Made by a program: the position numbers and the translations under genes
The notes under the pieces: generated by a model
The model's database searches: none
Told to the model about the DNA's origin: nothing
The model's input: only the letters and a program-made list of their open reading frames with translations
In this document: positions 23,458-31,585 of the stretch, one piece after another
How positions within the stretch are numbered: the first letter of the stretch is position 1
Layout: each line of letters begins with the position of its first letter
Assembly (NCBI GenBank): GCA_016203135.1
Contig: JACQNI010000089.1
Coordinates: 1 to 34,056 of the forward strand
Direction of reading: 5' to 3'
DNA: 34,056 bases
DNA from: Candidatus Woesearchaeota archaeon
Lineage (GTDB): Archaea > Nanobdellota > Nanobdellia > SCGC-AAA011-G17 > JACPNG01

Positions 23458-23485
23458 ATAGATTATAGATTAAAAATAGATTATA
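23458..23485. repeat. Two direct copies of a 10-nt motif
   Basis: ATAGATTATA occurs at 23458-23467 and 23476-23485, with an 18-nt period. It lies about 35-60 nt upstream of the ATG of the radical SAM gene at 23424 (minus) and beyond the stop of the GT2 gene. It may be an activator site, but in AT-rich sequence it could be chance. Confidence 0.35.
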
Positions 23486-23497
23486 AAGATTTCTATA

Positions 23498-24382
23498 CTA
23501 TAGTGAATATTGGTATTTTGGCTTATTTTCATAATTTATCTTTTCTATGATATATCCATACTGCTGCAGTATAAAGCTTAAAAAAAGCAATGGAACTATC
23601 AAAAAGATTTCTTTCCTAAAAAAGTTATAAGTAATAACATTCACTGCATACCACATCCTCAATCTTACCAGATCCCAAACCTTGCCTACTTTTCTTTTAA
23701 AGTGAAAGTTTCCTTTCCCCCTTGTTATCTGCCATTTTATAAAACTGCTTAAGCTGTCTCTTGGCATATGATAAACCAGTGGTTTTTCTGAATATTTTAT
23801 TTTAACCCCTTTTTTATAAATTTTTATAGAAAACTCAGGGTCTTCAGATCCAGCATAAGGAAATGTATCGTCAAAAAATCCATATTTTTTAAAAATACTT
23901 TTCTTGATCCCAAAATTACAAGATGTTATATGATCTGTATAGCCATTCTTCACTTTCCAAACCATTTCAAATCCAAGATTTCCCCCCCCTGGAAAACCAA
24001 GCAAAGAAATAGAATTTCCAATGTAGTTTGATTTTGGTATTTTTACATTGCCCATAACAGCATCTTCTTTCTCAAGTTCTTTGTAGATATTTTTAATCCA
24101 GTCTTTGTCAGCAAAACAATCAGAATCTATAAATGCAAGCTTCTCAGTTTTAGCCCTTTTTATTCCAGTATTCCTAGCGCCAGCTGGCCCTTTTCTGCCT
24201 TTGTTTTTAATTACATTTCTGAAAAATCTTTTAGCAACATCTATGGTGTTGTCAGTTGAATTGTCATCAACTACTATAACTTCAAAATGTTTTAAACTTT
24301 GATTTTTTAAGGATTTTAGAGTTTTATCTAATGTTTTTCCAGCATTATAAGCCGGCACTATTATAGTTATCTTTGGTTTCAT
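23498..24382 (-). CDS. GT2 family glycosyltransferase with C-terminal membrane helix
   Basis: The 294-residue protein starts with MKPKITIIVPAYNAGKTLDKTL, has the nucleotide-binding VIVVDDNSTDNT and the metal motif FIDSDCF, and the acceptor region with GSEDPEFSIKIYKKG. These make it an inverting GT-A enzyme of family 2. Near the end FFRKEIFLIVPLLFLSFIL is hydrophobic and probably anchors it. Donor and acceptor are unknown. It is divergent from the flippase gene and shares with it the AT-rich box at 24396-24412. Confidence 0.9.
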   Translation of the reverse strand: MKPKITIIVPAYNAGKTLDKTLKSLKNQSLKHFEVIVVDDNSTDNTIDVAKRFFRNVIKNKGRKGPAGARNTGIKRAKTEKLAFIDSDCFADKDWIKNIYKELEKEDAVMGNVKIPKSNYIGNSISLLGFPGGGNLGFEMVWKVKNGYTDHITSCNFGIKKSIFKKYGFFDDTFPYAGSEDPEFSIKIYKKGVKIKYSEKPLVYHMPRDSLSSFIKWQITRGKGNFHFKRKVGKVWDLVRLRMWYAVNVITYNFFRKEIFLIVPLLFLSFILQQYGYIIEKINYENKPKYQYSL

Positions 24383-24395
24383 AAAGATAAAACAT

Positions 24396-24412
24396 TATAA
24401 AAATTTATAAAC
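24396..24412. promoter_or_regulatory. AT-rich bidirectional promoter box between GT2 and flippase genes
   Basis: TTTATAAAC (24404-24412) lies 20-29 nt before the ATG at 24433. Overlapping it, the minus strand reads TTTATAAATTTTTATAA toward the ATG at 24382, about 20-28 nt away. The two genes therefore probably use overlapping divergent TATA boxes. Confidence 0.5.
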
Positions 24413-24432
24413 CTGCTTATTAAAATCTTTAG

Positions 24433-25974
24433 ATGTCTAATGAAAAGCCATTGGAAACAATAACTATTGGAGCTGGAATAGTTTTTTTAGGCTTGATAAT
24501 ATCAAAAATTCTTGGATTTTTTTATAGATTGATAGTAGCAAGAATTGGAACAGAAGAATTTGGCTTGTTATCTCTTGGCTTGGTAATTTATGGTGTTTTT
24601 GTTGTAATTTCAATGCTTGGATTAAATGAAGGCGTTTTAAGATATGTTTCATATTATCGAGAGAAAAAAGAATTTTCTAAAGTAAAAGGAACTTTAGTTT
24701 ATTCATTAAAGCTGACTTCATTGATAAGCATAATTTTTGCAATCTTAATATTTATTTTCTCTGATTTTATCTCAATTAAAATATTTCATGACCAAAGATT
24801 AAGCGTTATACTAAAAATAGTTTCCCTTGCTATTCCATTTGATGTATTCAGGAATATTTTATATGAAGTTGCAAAGGCATATAAGAAAATACAATATATG
24901 GTAATATCAAAAAACATTGTAGAAAACTTGACAAAAGTCATTCTAACATCCATCTTTGTTTATCTTGGCTTTGGAGTTATAGGAGCGGCTTGGGCATATT
25001 CCCTAGCAATACTTGCATCTTTCCTGTTAATCTTTTTTAATATAGAAAAAAGTGTTTTTTCATTTGTTAAAAATAAAATAACTTCAGTTTACAATAAAAA
25101 ACAATTGCTGTCTTATTCAATACCATTGCTATTTTATTATGCTGTTATCCTTGCAATTTCATGGATAGATACATTATTTTTAGGGATATTCAAGACAGCA
25201 TCAGATGTAGGAATATACAATGCTGCATTGCCCATATCATCTTTGATATACCTATTTCCAACCGCATTGCTGGCTTTATTTGTTCCTGTGCTTACTGATC
25301 TATATGCCAATAAAGATGAAAAAAGATTTTCTCTAACTTATACAACAGTTACAAAATGGATTTTCATGATAAACTTAATCCTGCTTTCTATGTTTGTTTT
25401 TTTCTCTAAAAAGATATTGCTGACATTATTTGGTTTAGATTATATTTCTGGCTATTCAGCCTTAATTGCCTTGTCTATAGGAAGCTTCTTTTATGCCTTG
25501 TCATTAACCTCAAATCAACTGCTTTTGGTTTACGAAAGAACAAAAACAATATCACTGATAACTTCTAGCGGTGCTTTGATAAATATAATTTTTAATTTAA
25601 TCCTTATTCCAAAATATGGAATTTTTGGTGCTGGAATAGCAACAGCAATCTCCTTAATTATAATGTCTTTAAGCTTCTTCATGATTTCATTTAAGATAAC
25701 TAAAATAAATCCCTATAAATCCCCTTATCAAAGGATAATTATCTCTGCAATAATATCGTCAATCGCTGCCTATTACTTAATAAAATTATTTAACTTCTTG
25801 CCTAATTTAATGTCATTAATATTGACTGCAATAATTTTATCTGTATTCTATTTCATAACATTATTGATCACAAGATCCATAAATGAAGATGACTTAACAA
25901 TATTAAGATTAATACAAAACAAATTAAATATTAGAATTCCTTTTTTAAATAAGTTAATAAGAAAATTTATATGA
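24433..25974 (+). CDS. Wzx/MATE-like flippase (polysaccharide biosynthesis protein)
   Basis: The 513-residue protein has about 12-14 hydrophobic helices in the MOP/MVF (MATE-related) arrangement. The start ETITIGAGIVFLGLIISKILGFFYR and the following ARIGTEEFGLLSLG are typical of the O-antigen/teichoic-acid Wzx-like family. The protein length is usual for the family. It would move lipid-linked oligosaccharide across the membrane, which fits the surrounding glycosyltransferases. The gene uses a leaderless promoter. Its TGA is adjacent to the convergent methyltransferase stop (25975), so no spacer exists. The exact substrate is inferred from context. Confidence 0.9.
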   Translation: MSNEKPLETITIGAGIVFLGLIISKILGFFYRLIVARIGTEEFGLLSLGLVIYGVFVVISMLGLNEGVLRYVSYYREKKEFSKVKGTLVYSLKLTSLISIIFAILIFIFSDFISIKIFHDQRLSVILKIVSLAIPFDVFRNILYEVAKAYKKIQYMVISKNIVENLTKVILTSIFVYLGFGVIGAAWAYSLAILASFLLIFFNIEKSVFSFVKNKITSVYNKKQLLSYSIPLLFYYAVILAISWIDTLFLGIFKTASDVGIYNAALPISSLIYLFPTALLALFVPVLTDLYANKDEKRFSLTYTTVTKWIFMINLILLSMFVFFSKKILLTLFGLDYISGYSALIALSIGSFFYALSLTSNQLLLVYERTKTISLITSSGALINIIFNLILIPKYGIFGAGIATAISLIIMSLSFFMISFKITKINPYKSPYQRIIISAIISSIAAYYLIKLFNFLPNLMSLILTAIILSVFYFITLLITRSINEDDLTILRLIQNKLNIRIPFLNKLIRKFI

Positions 25975-26685
25975 TTATTTCTGAAAAAACCCGCCATCAT
26001 TGTCAAGTTTTATTATCTTAATCTTTAATTTTCTTTTTTTAATGAACTCATCAACTGCCTTTTTGCATCCAATAAATCCAAAGTAATCATCAAGTATGAC
26101 ATAACCATTTTTAACAACATTATCAAACATATTATCCAGGCATGATTTGGTAGATTCATAAAAATCAGCATCGATCCTAAGTATTGCTATCTCTCCAACC
26201 TTGTCTTTAAATTTAGGCAAGGTAATATTAAACCATCCCTTTACTATTTTTACATTTTTTCTATCAAGCCCTAATTTTTTAAAAAGATTATCGACTTCTT
26301 CTACAGAAGCCAGGTTATCGCCTTGCTTTAGTATTTTCTGGTCTTTCTTAATTCTTGTCTTTGGCATTCCTTCAAAACTATCAAACAGCCATACATCTCT
26401 ACCTTTAGCCAATTTTATGAATACTGTAGCACTCCCGCCTTTCCAAACACCGCATTCAACAAAACAGCCCTTTAGCTTTTTTCTATTTGCTTCTTTAGCA
26501 AGTTCATAGTTATTTGAAAGCCTTGCATAATTTAGCTGTGTATAAGGAAAAATTCTTATAATAAAAGCCAGTTTTTTAAAGTTGAAAAAATCTACAAAGG
26601 AGATTTCTCTATATCTTTTTACAAGCAAGTATAATCCTACAATAAGCTTATTTTTCTTTAACAATCCCTTTATGTTTCTCATCAT
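25975..26685 (-). CDS. TylF/MycF-like O-methyltransferase
   Basis: The 236-residue protein carries the TylF-type motifs: VECGVWKGGSA (76-86) as the SAM-binding motif, VWLFDSFEGMP (98-108), LRIDADFYESTKSCLDN in the second half and ILDDYFGFIGCKKAVDEF near the end. The acidic pairs are the metal and substrate site of the family, which methylates sugar hydroxyls of macrolides and glycans. Here a methylated sugar in the surface glycan is the likely product. Two adjacent ATGs (26685 and 26682) are possible. It shares a palindromic TATA box with the divergent GT4. Confidence 0.85.
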   Translation of the reverse strand: MMRNIKGLLKKNKLIVGLYLLVKRYREISFVDFFNFKKLAFIIRIFPYTQLNYARLSNNYELAKEANRKKLKGCFVECGVWKGGSATVFIKLAKGRDVWLFDSFEGMPKTRIKKDQKILKQGDNLASVEEVDNLFKKLGLDRKNVKIVKGWFNITLPKFKDKVGEIAILRIDADFYESTKSCLDNMFDNVVKNGYVILDDYFGFIGCKKAVDEFIKKRKLKIKIIKLDNDGGFFQK

Positions 26686-26705
26686 GTATCATAATCAATG
26701 ACAAG

Positions 26706-26717
26706 ATATTTAAATAT
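26706..26717. promoter_or_regulatory. Palindromic TATA box serving two divergent genes
   Basis: ATATTTAAATAT is a perfect 12-nt palindrome. It lies 18 nt from the ATG at 26736 (plus) and 20 nt from the ATG at 26685 (minus), nearly symmetric. As there is only one good TATA-like box in this 50-nt gap, one bidirectional promoter site probably drives both genes. Confidence 0.6.
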
Positions 26718-26735
26718 TGTTGATAAAAAATATTT

Positions 26736-27725
26736 ATGAAATCTGTCTTTTTATACAATAGTGAGCATCGTGGCTATAAAGGCCATCCAGTTCATGAAGA
26801 ATGGGCTAAAAGCATTAATGCCATTTTCATAAATGACAGGGATAAACTGCAAATTCCAAACATCTCAAGACCAATTAAATCATTTTTTACTGCTAAAAAA
26901 ATACCTAAAGATGTTGATCTAGTCTTATGCGAAGGCGGTTCTCAAATTTTTTCAGGGGCCATATGGAAAGTAAAAAACAAGGATAAAAAACTAGCGTTAA
27001 TAGTTTCAGATCCAAAATGGTTTTATCTAAAGACAATGAATCCAAAACTAAAGAATATCTACATGAATGCCCTTTCAAAATATGATCTCTTTATTCCAAC
27101 ATCCCCATTGATGTATTCACTAATACCAAAAGAACTTCCAGGAAAAAAATCAATAGTATTTCCATTCGCAGATCCAAGATTCTTTAAATACAAGGCAGAT
27201 CTTAATTCTAAAGGCATTGTATTTACTGGAAGAATTGGTTTAGAAAAAGGAACAGACATCTTGCTTGAGGCATTTTTAAAAATTAGGCAAGATTTTCCAG
27301 AAAGTAGGGTATATGTTCTCGGATTTGGAAAATTAAAAGATAAACTAGAAAATAAGAGGATAAAAAATGTAATTTTCCCTGGCTGGATAGATAACCCAGA
27401 AAAATATTTAGAGAAATCATCAATATATATGAGTCTTGCAAGAATAGATCCAGCAGGAGTTGCAGTTCTTGAAGCGATGTCTTCTGGTCTTGTTCCAATA
27501 GTCTCCAAAGGTGTTGGCAATAGCTACATTGTAAAGAAAATAAATAAAAATTTGGTGGTAAACGATAAATCAGAAGTTTCAAAAATAATCAAAAGGCTTT
27601 GGACAAATAAAAAATTCTTAAAAATTCTATCAAGTAGATCAATTAAAATAGCAAAAGAATACAACAAAGAAAAAAGCATAGCTTTATTTAAAAAAACTAT
27701 CAAGGATTTTATTGAAAATAACTAG
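26736..27725 (+). CDS. GT4-type glycosyltransferase
   Basis: The 329-residue protein has a GT-B layout: an N-terminal domain with PKDVDLVLCEGGSQIF, then a C-terminal domain starting at GIVFTGRIGLEKGTDILLEAF, with VYVLGFGKL and IFPGWIDNPEKYL. The donor motif region is RIDPAGVAVLEAMSSGLVPIVS, the equivalent of E-x7-E with Asp at the first position. It is a retaining transferase of unknown sugar specificity. Its stop is followed after 3 nt by the next gene, suggesting an operon. It is transcribed from the palindromic box at 26706. Confidence 0.85.
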   Translation: MKSVFLYNSEHRGYKGHPVHEEWAKSINAIFINDRDKLQIPNISRPIKSFFTAKKIPKDVDLVLCEGGSQIFSGAIWKVKNKDKKLALIVSDPKWFYLKTMNPKLKNIYMNALSKYDLFIPTSPLMYSLIPKELPGKKSIVFPFADPRFFKYKADLNSKGIVFTGRIGLEKGTDILLEAFLKIRQDFPESRVYVLGFGKLKDKLENKRIKNVIFPGWIDNPEKYLEKSSIYMSLARIDPAGVAVLEAMSSGLVPIVSKGVGNSYIVKKINKNLVVNDKSEVSKIIKRLWTNKKFLKILSSRSIKIAKEYNKEKSIALFKKTIKDFIENN

Positions 27726-27728
27726 AAA

Positions 27729-28163
27729 ATGACTCCAAGATTTTTAAGAAACAATGGTTATCTTGAACTTATTAAAATATTTTTATTTCCAATAATAATA
27801 TTGATTATAGATGCATTTCTTGACTATTATAATATTTATCAAAAAATAACCTGGATTGACATTCCTATGCACTTTATCGGAGGAATTACAATCGGCTTAA
27901 GTTTTTCTTTGCTTCTTATATTCCTTCAAAAAAAAGGTTATATAGGTCATATGAATGAATTCGTATTTTTTATATTCGTAATCTCTCTTGTATCTTTAAT
28001 TGCCCTCACTTGGGAGTTCAATGAATTTATTCTTGATTTAATAGACTTAAAAACAAGGCAGATAACAATAGAAGATACAATGGCAGATTTATTTCTAGGT
28101 CTTTTAGGCGGCTGTTTTGGCTATTTATATTCAAGATTTAAAAACCACAGCTCTTTTTTCTAG
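27729..28163 (+). CDS. Small integral membrane protein, DUF2238/YjdF-like
   Basis: The 144-residue protein has four hydrophobic helices. Conserved-looking polar residues lie within or next to them: WIDIPMHFIGG, LTWEFNEFI and DTMADLFLGLLGG. Paired D-x3-H, E-x2-E and D-T-x2-D-L residues near the membrane resemble YjdF/DUF2238-type proteins. The ATG follows the GT4 stop by 3 nt, so they are probably co-transcribed. Function unknown; a role in glycolipid handling is only suggested by context. Confidence 0.6.
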   Translation: MTPRFLRNNGYLELIKIFLFPIIILIIDAFLDYYNIYQKITWIDIPMHFIGGITIGLSFSLLLIFLQKKGYIGHMNEFVFFIFVISLVSLIALTWEFNEFILDLIDLKTRQITIEDTMADLFLGLLGGCFGYLYSRFKNHSSFF

Positions 28164-28179
28164 AAAACTTTATAAAGAA

Positions 28180-28193
28180 TTAACTATAGTTAA
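28180..28193. promoter_or_regulatory. 14-nt perfect palindrome, possible operator
   Basis: TTAACTATAGTTAA lies 2 nt after a TATA-like TTTATAAAG (28169-28177), and 18 nt before the ATG at 28212. A site just downstream of TATA is a usual place for an archaeal repressor. Confidence 0.45.
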
Positions 28194-28211
28194 TACTTAA
28201 AAGGTGTCACT

Positions 28212-29672
28212 ATGTCTAAACCAATAGCCCTGGCAATGGTATCAGAAGAAAGAGATATGAGAGTAGCTCCTTTGTCATTGCTTTACATTGGAGGTCATCT
28301 AAAAAAAAATGATTATGATGTCCAAGTTTTTCACATTTCTGAAGATCAAATAGATAAAGCAGCTCAAGACATCTACAATATAGATCCTTTATTTGTCGGA
28401 GTATCAAGTATAACTGGAAATCAGACAAGGCATTCTGCTTTATTGTCAAAAGAATTGAAAAGATTAAATCATGAAACAAAAATTATGTGGGGCGGCGTCC
28501 ATCCAAGTTTATTGCCTTTGCAATGTGCAAAAGAAGATTACATTGATTATGTCGCAGTAGGTGAAGGAGAAGAAACCACATTAGAATTGGCTCAGGCATT
28601 AGAAGGAAAAAGAGACATAAAAACAGTGAAGGGAATTATTTACCAAGATGAAAAAAGAATAATAATGAATGAAAAGCGTGAGCTAAAACCAAACATAGAC
28701 GATTATACAATTGATTTTTCCTTAATAGACCTAGAAAAGCATCTTGACTTTCAATGGGGATCAAAAAAAATATTGTCATTTATAACAAGCAGGGGTTGTC
28801 CTTTTGATTGTGCTTTTTGCTATAATCTAAGGTTTAATGAAAGAAGATGGAGGCCACACTCTGCAGAAAAAGTTATTCAAGAAATAAATGAATTAAAAGA
28901 TACTTATGATCTGGATGGAATAAGATTTTATGATGATTTGTTATTTTCCAACCCACAAAGGGCTTTGACATTGATTAAAGAAATAAACTTGCCTTGGTAT
29001 GGAGAAGTAAGAATTGGAATGGTAAATGAAAAGTTTGTAGATACTTTAATAGAAACCCATGCCATGGAATTATTGTTTGGCTTAGAATCTGGCTCTGACA
29101 GGATGTTAAAGTTAATAAACAAAATGCAGACAGTAGAACAAATAAAGAAAGGTGTTCATTTATTAAAAAGGGCGAAGGGCACAAGAACTGTTGGTTCATT
29201 TATTTTAGGTATGCCGACAGAAACCAAAGAAGAAACATTTGAGACAATTGATTTGATTTTAGAGCTGTCAAAGATTCATCCAAACATGAGATTTTCTGCA
29301 GGATTTTACATGCCTTACCCAGGCTCTGATTTATATCATCTAGCTTTAGAGAAAGGTTTTATTCCCCCATCTAAAACAGAAGACTGGGATCAGCTTGATA
29401 GATGGGACGGAAAGATGGAATTGAAATGGCTTGAGTGGCAGAAAAACTCTGATTATTTCACAACAATAAGGGATTATGTTAATTTATTGCCCCTAAGGGA
29501 TTTAAATTTGCCTGTAATAAGCAATCTACCAGATAAGAGATTAATAGAAAAAGATTTCTCGCATGAAAAAGAGATTGCCTTTCTAAGGGGATTACAAAGA
29601 CAGTATTCAATCAAAGATACCACAATAGGAAAAGTAGGTAGAAAGGTCTTGCCTTATCTTAGAGCAGAATAA
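28212..29672 (+). CDS. B12-binding-domain radical SAM protein (3 of 3)
   Basis: The 486-residue protein has an N-terminal B12-binding-like domain (LSLLYIGGHLKKNDYDVQVF near 21-40, WGGVHPSLLP near 93-102, VGEGEETTLEL near 116-126) and the radical SAM motif with C196, C200 and C203 in TSRGCPFDCAFCYN. An AGGTG Shine-Dalgarno lies a few bases before the ATG, unlike its leaderless neighbours. The 14-nt palindrome upstream may control it. Its C-terminal end runs 19 nt into the convergent GT4 gene. Three distantly related members in 15 kb suggest separate substrates. The reaction is unknown, though tailoring of lipids or sugars fits the context. Confidence 0.85.
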   Translation: MSKPIALAMVSEERDMRVAPLSLLYIGGHLKKNDYDVQVFHISEDQIDKAAQDIYNIDPLFVGVSSITGNQTRHSALLSKELKRLNHETKIMWGGVHPSLLPLQCAKEDYIDYVAVGEGEETTLELAQALEGKRDIKTVKGIIYQDEKRIIMNEKRELKPNIDDYTIDFSLIDLEKHLDFQWGSKKILSFITSRGCPFDCAFCYNLRFNERRWRPHSAEKVIQEINELKDTYDLDGIRFYDDLLFSNPQRALTLIKEINLPWYGEVRIGMVNEKFVDTLIETHAMELLFGLESGSDRMLKLINKMQTVEQIKKGVHLLKRAKGTRTVGSFILGMPTETKEETFETIDLILELSKIHPNMRFSAGFYMPYPGSDLYHLALEKGFIPPSKTEDWDQLDRWDGKMELKWLEWQKNSDYFTTIRDYVNLLPLRDLNLPVISNLPDKRLIEKDFSHEKEIAFLRGLQRQYSIKDTTIGKVGRKVLPYLRAE

Positions 29673-30832
29673 ATTTTATTTATTTTCTCAGCTATAACTT
29701 GATTGCTAAAGTTCTTTGAATGTTCTTTAGAAAATCTTCCAAGCTTATTTCTTAATGTCTCGCTGTTTATCAGCATATCTAATTTATTCTCAATCTCATT
29801 CAAATTATCTGGATCTATCAAGAATCCATTTTCCCCTTCAACAACAATTTCTTTATTTCCCCCAAGTCTAGAAGCTATTATTGGTTTCCCGGCAGCCATT
29901 GCCTCAACTATAGCCCCGCTAAAAGGCTCTTCCCATAAATTTGGAAAAACTACAATATCAGAATTGGCATATATCTCTGGTATTTTCTCATTAGTTAATC
30001 TTCCAGTAAATACTACATCATCAAGTTTATTTAAATTCTTAAAGTCAAGCATCAATTTCATTAAAGGGCCGTCTCCAACAAAGATGAAAGAAACATCTTT
30101 ATGATTGTCAAGCACTTTCTTAGCTACTTTCAATAAGTTCATCGCTCCTTTTGTATAAGAAAAAGATCCAACAAACGCAATAACAATCTTCTTCAAATTA
30201 TGTTCTTTCTTAAAATCTCCCTTGTCAACTTTCAAAAAATCTCCTAAGTCTCTTGAATTATGAACAATATAGATATTATTATTTATGCCGCAATATTTTA
30301 ATTTTTCTTTTACAACATTGCTGACAGCTATCTTCGCATCTGCTTTGTTCAATGTTCTCCAGCCTTGCTTGATTGTAAACCATTTATACAAGTCCCATAT
30401 TAATCTTTTTCTTGGATAATCTCTAAGTATGATTCCATAACTGCATACATCATATCTCTTATAGTTTGGAGTTAAGCAACTGCTTCTTGGGCAGCAAAAC
30501 CAGTAATCCCTAAAATGAGCTACAATTGGTATTTTCATTTTGCTAGCAGCTTTAATAGCAGCAATAGTGCTCATTCTATGGTGTGCATGAACTAAATCTA
30601 TATTTTCTTTCTTTATGATGTCGATAAGAAACCTTTTCAAATAATTATTGTAAATTTGAAAAATAGGAAATTTAAATTCCTTGAATAAAAAAGTTTTGAA
30701 CCCATCATAATTCTCAGCAGCTGCAAAAATAACTTCATGTCCCTTAAGCCTTAATTCCTTAGCTAAGTTTAATGTACTTACTTCAGCCCCTCCATGCCCC
30801 AATGATTTATATGTAACAAATAAAATTTTCAT
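29654..30832 (-). CDS. GT4-type glycosyltransferase
   Basis: The 392-residue protein begins MKILFVTYKSLGHGGAEVST, a typical GT4 start with a glycine-rich loop. The C-terminal donor domain has IAFVGSFSYTKGAMNLL and FIFVGDGPL, and WEEPFSGAIVEAMAAGKPIIAS contains the E-x7-E motif (in EPFSGAIVE). The middle has a cluster of Cys (WFCCPRSSC and DVCSYG), of uncertain meaning. It starts 1 nt after the stop of the upstream methyltransferase gene, so they form an operon. The donor sugar is unknown. Confidence 0.9.
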   Translation of the reverse strand: MKILFVTYKSLGHGGAEVSTLNLAKELRLKGHEVIFAAAENYDGFKTFLFKEFKFPIFQIYNNYLKRFLIDIIKKENIDLVHAHHRMSTIAAIKAASKMKIPIVAHFRDYWFCCPRSSCLTPNYKRYDVCSYGIILRDYPRKRLIWDLYKWFTIKQGWRTLNKADAKIAVSNVVKEKLKYCGINNNIYIVHNSRDLGDFLKVDKGDFKKEHNLKKIVIAFVGSFSYTKGAMNLLKVAKKVLDNHKDVSFIFVGDGPLMKLMLDFKNLNKLDDVVFTGRLTNEKIPEIYANSDIVVFPNLWEEPFSGAIVEAMAAGKPIIASRLGGNKEIVVEGENGFLIDPDNLNEIENKLDMLINSETLRNKLGRFSKEHSKNFSNQVIAEKINKIYSALR

Positions 30833-30833
30833 T

Positions 30834-31535
30834 TTATTGTTTTTTCTCTCCTTGGATTAAAACCCCATAGCACCATTCAGGTCTGTTTAATCCTGCTTCT
30901 ATTAAAAAATTAAACAAGGTTTTAAAAGGAAAAACATCCGGATATCTTCCAGCCTTAGGTATTAATTGTATATAATATCCATTAACTTTTAGGTTTTTAA
31001 AATAAGGCTTGAACATATTTACAAGTTCCCTTACATTATACTCATAATAATGTTTATCTTCAATTTTATGTCCAAATATTCTTCCAGAAAGTTCATCCCT
31101 GTTTGGAGTTGTCAGATATAATTTCCCATTCTCTTTTAGCATCCTTGAAAAATGTTTTACAGCTTCTTCGGCCTTTTCCCTAGGAACATGCTCTATTACA
31201 TCAAAGCATGTTATCTTATCAAAGCTTTTATCTTTAAACTTTGAAAGATTTAATATATCTCCAATCTTAAACTCAGCATTTTTTATTTTTAGCTCATTAA
31301 AAATAATCCTTGCAAATTCTAAAGGCAGTTTCTGATTGTCCATTCCTATAATTTTTTTAACCCTGCCAGCAATCATTGCAGTCAATCTGCCGTCTCCAGA
31401 TCCAGCATCCAATACAACATCATTGTTGTTAAATTGGTTTAAGATTAATTTGACTGGCCTCTCATATCTTCTTAAATAAAATCCCTCTATTGCCCAGTGA
31501 TACGGAGCCAAATATCTGTTTATTTTCTCTTCCAT
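30834..31535 (-). CDS. Class I SAM-dependent methyltransferase
   Basis: The frame reaches an ATG at 31547, but the one at 31535 is better spaced from the TATA-like box at 31558-31569, so the protein has about 233 residues. Motif I is VVLDAGSGDGRLTAMI, followed by IIGMDNQ, FKIGDILNL and the motif-IV-like FDKITCFDVIEHVPREKAEE, typical of Methyltransf_11/UbiE-like enzymes. KENGKLYLTTPNRDEL follows. The substrate is unknown; it is coupled to a GT4, suggesting a methylated glycan or its lipid carrier. Confidence 0.85.
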   Translation of the reverse strand: MEEKINRYLAPYHWAIEGFYLRRYERPVKLILNQFNNNDVVLDAGSGDGRLTAMIAGRVKKIIGMDNQKLPLEFARIIFNELKIKNAEFKIGDILNLSKFKDKSFDKITCFDVIEHVPREKAEEAVKHFSRMLKENGKLYLTTPNRDELSGRIFGHKIEDKHYYEYNVRELVNMFKPYFKNLKVNGYYIQLIPKAGRYPDVFPFKTLFNFLIEAGLNRPEWCYGVLIQGEKKQ

Positions 31536-31557
31536 AATTGAAACCATTAAGAAATGT

Positions 31558-31569
31558 ATTTAAATTTAT
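31558..31569. promoter_or_regulatory. Bidirectional AT box between methyltransferase and GT9 genes
   Basis: ATTTAAATTTAT lies 17-28 nt before the ATG at 31586 on the plus strand and 23-34 nt from the ATG at 31535 on the minus strand. It supports both preferred starts and is probably shared. Confidence 0.5.
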
Positions 31570-31585
31570 CTGAATAGTTTTGTTT

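Noticed and set aside
27059-27582. Two antisense reading frames within a GT4 gene
   Set aside because: They overlap a clear GT4 gene and have no recognisable motifs or promoter; they are shadows.
14416-29672. The three B12-type radical SAM genes as recent duplicates
   Set aside because: Length, motifs around the Cys triad and N-terminal domains differ clearly, so no recent duplication is seen.
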